From NCBI GenBank assembly GCA_936440205.1, contig OW387134.1, positions 63,577,427 to 63,641,426 of the forward strand: a stretch of 64,000 nt of DNA, written 5' to 3'. The notes under the pieces are model-generated. The model saw only the letters and a program-made list of their open reading frames with translations. It searched no databases and had not been told where the DNA came from. Below, piece by piece: positions 1 through 8,600 of this stretch. Position numbers and translations under genes: made by a program. The DNA is from Lepidonotus clava. Taxonomy: Eukaryota; Annelida; Polychaeta; Phyllodocida; Polynoidae. Within the stretch, counting starts at the first letter, position 1; every line of letters begins with the position of its first letter.

Positions 1-480
1 TGACTTTAATTGTTTCACTCTATATCTAATCTTTACCTTTTTCACTCTCTATCCAATCGACATACATGTAGTAGGATACACAGTTAAACCGAACAGTATC
101 AACAATAACATAAAAAGTATAGCCCAAAAGGATAGCGATAAGGATGCCATCTTTTTAGGCCTGTGACGTTTTCCTATCTTCCCTTTTCCTTCTATTTTGT
201 TTCGTCAGTTTGTTTATAATCTCTATTTTCATTATTTGTTTTGTTTACTCCTCCCCAGGCTCCTCCCTTCAAACCTACTTTAGTATTTAGGCCTACTCCG
301 GCAAAGGGCCAAGTAGAGAACGGTACATGCTGTTTTGTTATCCCCTATGCCATCAGAATGTATTCCACTATGTCCCCAGAATCAAAAAGTAGTTTTTCTT
401 GTCTTTCTTTCTTAACACAAATTAGAATATTATTAGACTACTTAACCTATAGTTTTATTTTTTCTATGACAATGGTATAG
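1..480. other. AT-rich DNA, no gene seen
   Basis: Pyrimidine-rich, AT-rich sequence. The only open frame (241-480) starts at a TTG, has no recognisable motif and no splice or codon support, so I do not call it. Confidence 0.5.
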
Positions 481-487
481 TCTAGTC

Positions 488-539
488 ACTGTACAGTAGG
501 GCATTATCAATAATATTGATAATGCTCTACTGTACAGTG
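488..539. repeat. 52-bp near-perfect palindrome
   Basis: Two 26-bp arms (cactgtacagtag... and its reverse complement) meet with essentially no spacer around 513/514; I see one mismatched pair. The surrounding 150 bases hold smaller inverted repeats, for example agactata/tatagtct near 627-646. It could form a cruciform or be the remnant of a foldback element. No coding sense. Confidence 0.8.
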
Positions 540-599
540 TCTATAATTATTATAGACTAATAATATATATAATATATCTAGGTACGTATATATGGGCAA

Positions 600-2519
600 T
601 AGATATATTCCCAACCTCTGAATCAAAGACTATAAAAGTATAGTCTATAGAGCCTGGAGACTCAGTCTGAGTCAAGTGATAGTTTTTTTTCTGATGTCTT
701 CTTCTGTTACGCACGAAGTGCGCATGCACGTGGCGCCCTAGTTTTGCACACCACCCTCCTCCACTCCACCCTGTCTTTTGCCAGTTCCGTGGCTCCCTCT
801 AGAGTAAGGTCCAGGCTCGCTAGGTCTTTGGCGATTACGTTTATCCATGTTGTTGTCTGGCCTCCTCTTCTCTTTTTCACCTTTCTGTTTGCTTCTTCCA
901 GGGCGATCTTCGCTGGTGTTTCGTCTGGTAGACGTGTCGCGTGCCCGTACCACCTGATTCTTCTGGTCTTTACTGTCGCGCTCCATTTTTCTTGCTTCGT
1001 TTTTTCGTAGAGTTCTTCGCTTGTGATCTTTTTGGGCCATGTGATGTTGATGGCCTTTCGCAGTAGTCTTCGCTGGTAGGCGTCGATCTTGTTGTTAGCA
1101 GTTTTGGTCAGCGTCCATAGTTCCGAGTTGTATAGGAAAATACTCTCTGCACATGCTCTGAATACCCTGATCTTCGTTTCGATGTTCAGCTTGTTGTTGG
1201 TGAAGATATGTTCTAGTTTCTTCATCGCGTTGTTGGTGAGTTGTTTTCGGCGTTTTATGTCTTCGGTGGTGTCAAGTAGGCTTCCCAGGATCTTACATTT
1301 TTTCCAGTCTTCTGGTCCATTTTTCGTTACGGTGTACTCTTCTGTTTTCGCCTCGTTGATTTTAAGGCCTCGTCCTTTTAGTTTCGGTACTACTTCGTTT
1401 TTCTCTGTTTCGATCTTTTGTTTGTTGTTGCTGGAGGCCCATCCGATGTCGTCTGCGTATTTCGGCCTGATGATGGTGCCGTAGTCAGGTGGTATGCAGT
1501 ACATGTGGTCTCTTAGTTCGGGAGTTTGGTTCTTCTCTCCTATCTCTTCCTGTGGAGCTTTCGCGTAGCTGTGATCTTCTATCTGCGGGTGTTCTTGCAG
1601 CGCTTTCGCCAGATATAGCGTGAAGAGTATTGGACTCAGACAGTCGCCTTGTGGTACGCCCATTTTCGTCGCGAAGGGTTCTGATGTTTCTCTGCCTACT
1701 CTGACCGTGAGTGCGACGTCTTCGACCAGGAGTTTGATGAGGTGGAGTTCCGCCTGGTCTAGGATAGTTGTTAAATCCTCTATCAGGGTGTTTCTTCTTA
1801 CCGTGTCGAACGCCTTGCTCATGTCCATGAGGGTGATGTACAGCTCGTAGTCTTTAGATGTTATTGCCTTTTCTGCAAGGATCTTGTATGCGAAGGTGTG
1901 TTCTGTTGTGCCTCTTCCAGCTCGGTATGCCGCTTGTTCGACCGGGATGTTCGCGTCGACCTTTTGTCCTATTCTTCTAATGAGGCATATTGCGAGGACT
2001 TTTCTCAGCATGGAGAGTAGTATGATGGGTCTTAGATTTGTCAGCGGTCCTCTGGGTTTCCCGGGTTTCTGTAGTGGTGTTAGGATGCCTTCTTTTATTT
2101 CCTTCGGATGGTGACCTGTTTTTGACATCTCGTTTAGGATCTTCGCTATTTCTTCCGCTGTTTCATCTCCTCCGTGTTTTAGTTGTTCTGCTCTGATCTC
2201 ATCTCCGCCCGGACTTTTGTTGTTCTTTAGTGATTTGATGGCTTTTTTCACTTCGTCTGGCGTGAAGGGTGGTGTTATTTCTTTCGGTGATATTTCCCTG
2301 ATGTCAGCTAGATCTTCGTCGCTGAAGGTGTTTTCAAAGTGTTTGGCGATGAGGTCTGCTTGTTCTTTCGGATCCGATGTTAGTCCTTCTTTTCCTTGTA
2401 CGAGGAGTGGTTTTCTCTTTTCGTTGTTCGCTATTACTTTCACCGCTTTAAACATTCTATATGAGTCTTCGTTGGAATTTTCTATTTCTTCGATCTGCTC
2501 CATCAATTTTGCGTGTAAA
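600..2519 (-). mobile_element. 5'-truncated non-LTR retrotransposon (LINE, RTE-like)
   Basis: A minus-strand LINE whose 3' end lies at 600 and whose truncated 5' end lies at 2519. It is bounded by a 19-bp target-site duplication: ggtacgtatatatgggcaa at 581-599, and the same 19 bases split into 2520-2525 and 5082-5094 by a later LTR element. It carries one long reverse-transcriptase frame (707-2518) and a short 3' UTR (600-706). No endonuclease domain is present, as expected of 5' truncation during target-primed insertion. Clade is judged from the C-terminal region and is tentative. Confidence 0.85.
707..2518 (-). CDS. LINE ORF2 fragment: reverse transcriptase and C-terminal domain
   Basis: About 600 codons open from the truncation point to a TAA at 707-709. 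There is no true start: the frame is open to the element's 5' edge, the first in-frame ATG is at 2503, and the real N-terminus (endonuclease) is lost. In order the protein shows the pre-fingers motif NNKSPGGDEI, the fingers motif NLRPIILLSMLRKVL, QAAYRAGRGTTEH, palm motif MDMSKAFDTV, MGVPQGDCLSPILF, and the catalytic YADD. The C-terminal part (LYNSELWTLTKTANNKIDAYQ, then RRIRWYGHATRLP) resembles the tail of RTE-type LINE proteins. No stop or frameshift is seen in about 1.8 kb, which suggests a young insertion. It cannot be autonomous without its 5' half. Confidence 0.88.
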   Translation of the reverse strand, partial: LHAKLMEQIEEIENSNEDSYRMFKAVKVIANNEKRKPLLVQGKEGLTSDPKEQADLIAKHFENTFSDEDLADIREISPKEITPPFTPDEVKKAIKSLKNNKSPGGDEIRAEQLKHGGDETAEEIAKILNEMSKTGHHPKEIKEGILTPLQKPGKPRGPLTNLRPIILLSMLRKVLAICLIRRIGQKVDANIPVEQAAYRAGRGTTEHTFAYKILAEKAITSKDYELYITLMDMSKAFDTVRRNTLIEDLTTILDQAELHLIKLLVEDVALTVRVGRETSEPFATKMGVPQGDCLSPILFTLYLAKALQEHPQIEDHSYAKAPQEEIGEKNQTPELRDHMYCIPPDYGTIIRPKYADDIGWASSNNKQKIETEKNEVVPKLKGRGLKINEAKTEEYTVTKNGPEDWKKCKILGSLLDTTEDIKRRKQLTNNAMKKLEHIFTNNKLNIETKIRVFRACAESIFLYNSELWTLTKTANNKIDAYQRRLLRKAINITWPKKITSEELYEKTKQEKWSATVKTRRIRWYGHATRLPDETPAKIALEEANRKVKKRRGGQTTTWINVIAKDLASLDLTLEGATELAKDRVEWRRVVCKTRAPRACALRA

Positions 2520-2525
2520 GGTACG

Positions 2526-2668
2526 TGTCGTAATATCGGAATCTAGTATTGTGATACCTTAAGACGCGGAATAAACACTTCCGGTTTATCGCACGGCACT
2601 CTACTCGTGGCTCCTTATTCTCAGCATCTAAGTTCAGTTTATCCATAGTTAAAGCATATCTCATGACA
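2526..2668 (+). repeat. 5' LTR of the gypsy element
   Basis: 143 bp, begins tgtcgtaata and ends tctcatgaca; same sequence as the copy at 4934-5076. It contains an AATAAA at about 2570 and the cacttccggttta motif. Confidence 0.93.
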
Positions 2669-2986
2669 TGGTGTCAGAAGTGGTGAGTTGATGAACATCC
2701 AGAGAAGTTGTGGAACTGTGATTTTTGCCTCATGAAAGTTTTAGTGCTGAGTATTCTGTGTTTGATCTGGGCTGTCTGGGCTGTCAGTGCCAGTGACAGT
2801 GCCCAAGTTTGTTCAAGGCCACATGGGAGTCAATCTAAAGCAGGGCCAGTGACAGTTAATTGTGGCTTGATTTGCTGCATTTCTACAAGTTCTACTGTGT
2901 CTACAGACTGCTGCTGTGTGAGTTTTAGCCAGTTTTACCACCAGTGCCCTAGTTTGTGCCCATCAGTTGTGAGTGACAGTTCCACC

Positions 2987-3850
2987 ATGCCTAAATTCAA
3001 CCCACCTGAGAGTTTCCAGTTTGACAAGCCTGCAGACTGGCCTGAGTGGAAGCAACGGTTCCTCAGGTTCAGGACCGCCACCAAGTTAGATCGTGAGACC
3101 GGTGCCGTCCAAGTTAGTTCCTTAGTCTACGCGATGGGTCGCGAGGCTGAGAAAATCTACAACAGTTTCCAACTCGCCGCCGTGGCCCCAGCAGCTGCGG
3201 CCGATGCGAATGCGGCCCAACCCGTGGCCGATGCCGACAACTTTACCCTCGTTCTCCAGCGCTTTGACGGTTACTTCGTCCCGAAGCGCAACATCATCCA
3301 CGAGCGTGCCAAGTTTCATCTGCGTGCTCAGCAAGCCGGCGAGAGCGCCGAAAGTTTCTACAGGTCTCTCATGGAGTTATCGGAGACTTGTGATTTCAAC
3401 AACAAACACGAGGAGATACGAGACAGACTGGTTATAGGTATTTTAGATAAAGAGTTGTCGCTAGAGTTGCAGTTAAAGGCAGACCTCACCCTCGAAAATT
3501 GTATCGAACGAATTCGTAATTCCGAAATGGTAAAGAAACAAAATGATTTTGTCAGTAGTAAGAGCGTTGACCATGTTGCCCGCGGTAGAGGTCGAGGACG
3601 GTACAGCAGAAGGCCCGAAAGATCAAGTTCTGACAGACTTTGTAGTAATTGTAACCTACTTCTCGATCATCGTCATAAAGTTTGTCCCGCAAAAGATCAG
3701 TTTTGTAACGAATGCGGTAAGCAGGGGCATTATGCTCGTTGTTGTAACTCTACAAGTAGTTCAGGCAGAGGTAGTTCAGGTAGAGGTTCGGGTAGAAGCT
3801 CAGGTAGAGGTTCAGGTAGAGGTAGAGGTTACTACCGTGGCAGATGTTAG
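2987..3850 (+). CDS. gag: gag polyprotein of gypsy element
   Basis: The gag proper most likely starts at the ATG at 2987, which has a good accATGc context (protein begins MPKFNPPESF). The matrix/capsid part carries the WPEWKQRFLRFR and AESFYRSLMEL motifs typical of metazoan Ty3/gypsy gag. A CCHC knuckle (CNECGKQGHYARCC) and an SGRGSGRG-rich basic tail follow, suited to binding RNA. The same frame is open upstream to about 2708 and contains an ATG at 2732 followed by a hydrophobic stretch (MKVLVLSILCLIWAVWAVSA) that looks like a secretion signal. I judge this probably untranslated leader, but it is unusual. Confidence 0.85.
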   Translation: MPKFNPPESFQFDKPADWPEWKQRFLRFRTATKLDRETGAVQVSSLVYAMGREAEKIYNSFQLAAVAPAAAADANAAQPVADADNFTLVLQRFDGYFVPKRNIIHERAKFHLRAQQAGESAESFYRSLMELSETCDFNNKHEEIRDRLVIGILDKELSLELQLKADLTLENCIERIRNSEMVKKQNDFVSSKSVDHVARGRGRGRYSRRPERSSSDRLCSNCNLLLDHRHKVCPAKDQFCNECGKQGHYARCCNSTSSSGRGSSGRGSGRSSGRGSGRGRGYYRGRC

Positions 3851-4758
3851 GCGCAGATCTGCTCGATTTTAACAATCAGCAGTATATGGTAGTCGTCGAT
3901 TATTATTCGCGATATATCGAACTCGTTTATCTAGCCGAGACTACCACACACGCGGTCACAGCGAAATTGAAATGTATTTTTGCGAGATTCGGTATTCCCG
4001 ATCTGCTAGTGACCGATAACGGACCACAATTTAGTTCGAAAGAATTTCGACAATTCGCCGACGCGTTAGGTTTTCGCCATCAAACCTCAAGTCCGTATTT
4101 TCCTCAGTCTAACGGTCAGTCTGAACGCGCCGTTCAAGTCGCCAAAACAGTTCTGCGACAGTCTGACCCTATGCTAGCGTTACTAGCTTATCGTTCGACA
4201 CCACACTCATCGACTGGATATAGTCCAGCACAGCTCCTCATGGGTAGGAGAATTCAGTCAACGCTACCTGTAATACCTAGTGCGTTACAGCCAAAATGGC
4301 CCGATCTGAAAATTGTGTCCGAAAATGACCAGGTCGCGAAAGAATCACACGCAAGATTCTATAACAAAAAGCACGGTGCTAAACCTATCACACCTTTGGA
4401 AGGGGGAGAAAATGTAAGAATAAAAACTGACTTACAGAAAGTTTGGGGTGATCCCGGAGTAGTTGTGGGTACAGATACTCCGCGATCATATATCGTGAAG
4501 TCGGCAAGCGGTTCCACCTTCCGACGCAACAGGCGTCATCTCCAGGTTATACCACCACCACAAAATGAAGGTCAGACCTTCCCTGGAGCAGTGGCTAATA
4601 TTCCTCCAGTCCCTCAAACTCCTAGAGTGGCTCAAAGCCCTAGAGTAGTTTCTGAACCTATTAGAGGTTCAAAGGTAGTCAGTCCACCGAAACCGTGTCC
4701 TACTATTGTGACTAGGTCTGGTCGTGTTAGCAGACCAGCGAAACGCTTAGATCTGTAA
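3851..4758 (+). pseudogene. integrase region of gypsy element
   Basis: A retroviral-type integrase core fragment (motifs VVVDYYSRYIE and VTDNGPQFSSKEFRQFADALG, then FPQSNGQSERAVQ), followed by the STGYSPAQLLMGRR segment and a C-terminal chromatin/DNA-binding-like tail rich in proline and basic residues. It shows the family (Ty3/gypsy) rather than copia. It is part of a broken element and is not a working pol gene. Confidence 0.85.
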
Positions 4759-4933
4759 AGATCATACTATTATCATGTTTATTCGTACTACTAAAAAGTA
4801 AGCCGTTGTATCTGTATTATTACATTCTAAGAATGTCTGTCATCTAAAAACAAAAAGGTTGTTATAAAGTATTGTATTACTATCTACAAACATCTAAAAG
4901 TTCATTGTAGAACTACATCTCAAAAGGGGGAGA

Positions 4934-5076
4934 TGTCGTAATATCGGAATCTAGTATTGTGATACCTTAAGACGCGGAATAAACACTTCCGGTTTATCGC
5001 ACGGCACTCTACTCGTGGCTCCTTATTCTCAGCATCTAAGTTCAGTTTATCCATAGTTAAAGCATATCTCATGACA
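4934..5076 (+). repeat. 3' LTR of the gypsy element
   Basis: 143 bp, apparently identical to the copy at 2526-2668. It is preceded by the purine tract and followed by the target duplication gtacg (5077-5081). Confidence 0.93.
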
Positions 5077-5279
5077 GTACGTATATATGGGCAAACCTAT
5101 ATGATGTAAACCTCGCTAGATCTACATGGACTCTGGCCCTATGCGGTCGGCCGGGCCTCCCTGACGTCAGGAACACACCTCCGGAACACTGCCCCACCCC
5201 CTCCCTGCACTGACTAGCCCCCCTACACCTCCTCCTCCTCCAGGCCGCCCCCTCCCCTCCCCCCACGGCCGAGTCAGCT

Positions 5280-5545
5280 CCCGGGCACGTGATGTAAACA
5301 CGACGGCCCACACGGCGACACCGGCATCCACGGCCCACCCCCCGAGCACGTGGACACAACCGGGTCATCAGCCGGCGAGCACGTGCACACCGCGCGCTGA
5401 TTGGTCGAGCCGTGACCCAGATCTGGGTCATGTCGGCGCTGATTGGCCGAGCCGTGACCTAGATTCGGGGCAGGTGCGCGCTGATTGGCTGACGCCCACC
5501 CCGCCCTCGCGGGAACCAAACGGCGTTGTGAGCCTCCCAAGAAAA
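5280..5545 (+). promoter_or_regulatory. CpG-rich promoter block with three 42-bp CCAAT repeats
   Basis: A GC/CpG-rich block just upstream of the KLF-like gene. Inverted CCAAT boxes (ATTGG) start at 5400, 5442 and 5484, exactly 42 bp apart, in a tandem unit reading gcgctgattgg-cgagccgtgacc. The first unit holds a perfect 18-bp palindrome TGACCCAGATCTGGGTCA (5413-5430), which looks like two nuclear-receptor half-sites facing outwards. E-boxes CACGTG lie at 5285, 5347 and 5380. No TATA box is obvious. Together these suggest a CCAAT-driven (NF-Y-type) promoter with a start around 5530-5580; the factors are inferred from motifs only. Confidence 0.6.
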
Positions 5546-5620
5546 GATATTCATGTTCTACACAGTTATTTCACATCGTGATTCGAGCGGGTTACTCGCT
5601 ACAGTTTCCCAAATCTTGCG

Positions 5621-5686
5621 ATGAGAGAAGACAGAGTAAACCTCCAGACTTATACGCCGCCGAGATCGCCGGACGGAGAAAGATTT
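5621..5686 (+). CDS. KLF10/11: KLF-like gene, candidate coding exon 1
   Basis: An ATG at 5621 opens 22 codons (containing TPPRSP) to a donor ttt|gtgagt at 5686/5687. The exon ends in phase 0, as the 7342 exon requires, and sits just downstream of the promoter block. Vertebrate KLF10/11 also begin with a short first coding exon. No transcript evidence, so this is inference. Confidence 0.5.
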
Positions 5687-8600
5687 GTGAGTATTTCGAG
5701 TCTTTACCGATTTTTTTCGGCGTGCTTTCGCGGCGTATTATGAAAGAAAGCGGCGGCGGCTCCCCGAACACGGGGAGGTTCTAGGAACGAGTCGGGGAGG
5801 GAAAGACCAGGATAAACCGCAGGAAAAGCATCAAAATACCATCATTGTACCTCAGTCTGTTAGCGTTATAAGTCTGTTTGATTATACGTCATTTTGAATG
5901 GCGCATCTTGTGTATTTTGGCGCCTGATAGTCTTGTTTTGATCATATGTCACTGTCACCCGGGAATCGAGGACACGCTCGGCGGCGTGATCGTCTGCCCG
6001 ATTCACTTGAGTTTTAACTCTTCCCAAACGCTTATTACAAACATTACACATCCCAAAATCACCAAGATGATCAAACACATATCCAGCTTTACGTGGGATC
6101 ATCGGTTTATGAGGGTGACTAACACTGTGGCCCACAAATATCCCGGTTGTGGGCGAGTAAACGCGGAGACAGATCAGCTGTCTGACCCACAAAGCGTGGT
6201 TCCCGGCCCGGCCGCTTGGGGGCGGGTCGGCCGACCAAAACAAACCTGAGCACGTGGCCAGGCCGTGATCAGGGCAGGTTACCAGGAGGTTACACATCCC
6301 AACCTCTGACCCGTGTACACGGCTTGACTCAGCCCTATAGACATAATGGGCGATAACAACTGGCACTTAGCCCCAATACCAAGTATCCTAGCGATAATGC
6401 AGTGAATTCGTTGGCCTTGAAAAGAAAATACTTTCAGGTTTCAGTATGCTAAATCGCAAATTGGATAATCCGCATTTTTTTTGTAGAACTTTTATTGATG
6501 AGATTACTTTGTAAGATAAAGAAAAAACAAAACAATTACACCACAGTTTATCAATATATTGATAATTTGTTGTATTGTTTCCAAATAGATTATTTAGTAT
6601 AGCAGCAGTTAGTTCAGTGTTAAAACCTAATAGTCTCCGCTTGTTAAAGTGTTTTACATTTGAATGGAGGACTTTCCTGCATAAAATGTCTGGGTGGGAG
6701 TTGGATTCCGGGAAAATGCTTTGGCCCATTGGCCATGCTGCAAGTCACGTAGCTTGCAGTGGCCCTCTCTAGTCTAGCCTACTGTCACTCCCTTAGGCCT
6801 ACATTGATTGAATTAGAAGGATTTTATTGAGATCGACGACAAAGATAGACAATGATGAGTTTCGTTAATCTAGGGTTATTAATTCGTTAACATAGGGATA
6901 TTGATTTGTTGTTATATCTCATATTCACACAGACTTACAATATACATACACTCAAGTGTATTTGCGCATGCACGCACGCGCACACACATTTGGTACATAT
7001 TGGCAGCTAAGGCAACCCTGGTCAGGTCTACGTATTTAAAGAACCAAACCCTAGAGCTCGGATCATTCCTGCGGCTACTGTCAACTACACCACATAGCCA
7101 CGTCCTTAACACAAATAAGATACACATCTCTTTGTGGACGTCTTGATATTATTACTATTTTTATATTGTTAGTTCACTTAACATTATAACCGACTTTTCT
7201 TTAAAAAATTTTTTTAGAAAAAATCAGAACATACCTAAACAGTTAGGGAGATAGGATTCCCTGAACGCAATGTGTTTTTCCTCGGCTTTATGCATACACT
7301 TGATAACATTACTCATAATTTCCCTTCTTCCCCCCTTTCAGGAAGATAGCATGTGTCTGAAGGGACAATCATCCTCCACCATGGACTCGTGCAGCGGCTG
7401 TCAGGAGTGCGTTGCCGTGGAGACGCTCCTGTCCATCGGTCAGAGCCCCCGCAGCCCCGCTTCCTCCCGGACCTGCTCCCCGCGCGCCCACCACCACGCG
7501 CACACCTTCACGCCCCTGTACCCACCTATGGGGCGGCACACCCCTCCCGTGTGGCACCCCACCATGACCCCCCCGCCCTCGGAGGCCGGGTCCATGTCGC
7601 CGCCGCAGTCCGAGGACAGCTGCGACATGTTCGACCCCTCGTCATCGCTGCCCCACCCGCCGCCCGCCCCCGCCGCACCCAGGAGGACCACCTCCAGGCT
7701 GGCCCAGGTGAGTCGAGTGGTCGTCATGGTGATAGATGAGCGTCACCAGGTGTTTTGGCGCTGTAGAAGACAGTGATTATTGTAATGATGATGCAGCACT
7801 GTAGTTTTTCCCGAGTGTTTTATTTTTATTATTTTTTGCACGGTGGTCTTTTATGTCCAGTTATGGTTTATGAGTTATACAGGATGCTCGTATTTGAATT
7901 TTCATTTATTATTTTTTTCTGTTATTCTGAATATTAATGTCACTCGTAATGAATCATACTACAAACAATAAAAATGGTATTTGTGATTTAAAATAGATAG
8001 AGTTTATGACATGTTTATTTCGATCCTGCATGACAGCACAGTACGTTTTTATGCATAATCCTAAAAAAAAAGAAAATATATTTTGATTAGAGTGGTTTCA
8101 ATTAATCTAACTTCAATTAATCTAACTACATGACTATGTTTATTTTTCAGTTGTTAATGGGCGAGCCTTCAGTACTGCCAAGCTTCAAATCTGAGAGGAC
8201 CACAGCCTCAAAGAGTAAACAGAACACGGTGTCAGTCATTGTATCGCCTCAGGTGACCACAGCCACGACAACCACCCCGTCTGCCCCGCCCACCCAGCAG
8301 GACTCGGCCAAGGCTGCGGCGGCAGACGCCCGCTTTAGGAGCTGGCTTCAGGTGCACCCCAAGAAAAGGGCCTGCATGGGCTTCAGCTATGGCGCCAGTA
8401 AGATCGCCAAGACCAGTGACACTTGTACCATTGCCTCAAGTATAAAGAGCGAGCCCGTCGGAGTACCGCCCAAGGCACAGACTGTAACACATGCAAATGT
8501 TCCCAGCGACAATCATCAGGCGAGCTGTAAAACAGAACCGGCAAGACCGGTTCCAATTGAATGTGCCACCACCAAACAGTCAACGTTAGTTACCACACCT

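Larger units (their letters stand above)
2526..5076 (+). mobile_element. Ty3/gypsy LTR retrotransposon, internally reduced (fossil)
   Basis: A complete terminal structure: 143-bp LTRs at 2526-2668 and 4934-5076, TG...CA ends, a 5-bp target duplication gtacg at 2521-2525 and 5077-5081, a primer-site-like TGGTGTCAGAAGTGG at 2669, and a purine tract (aaaagggggaga) just before the 3' LTR. The parts recognised are gag and an integrase region; protease, reverse transcriptase and RNase H are not seen, so it is broken and not autonomous. The LTRs look identical by eye, which implies a very recent insertion. It lies inside the right target duplication of the LINE at 600-2519, so it is the younger of the two. 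Confidence 0.93.

Noticed and set aside
2526-5076. Copia classification of the first LTR element
   Set aside because: The short LTR and 5-bp duplication would fit copia, but the gag and integrase motifs are of Ty3/gypsy type.
7270-7341. N-terminal extension of the KLF exon upstream of 7342
   Set aside because: The sequence is a pyrimidine-rich tract ending in cag, typical of a splice acceptor, and the frame start there is not supported.
7353-7739. Alternative frames over the KLF exon (both strands)
   Set aside because: They arise from GC-rich third positions of the real frame and have no motifs.
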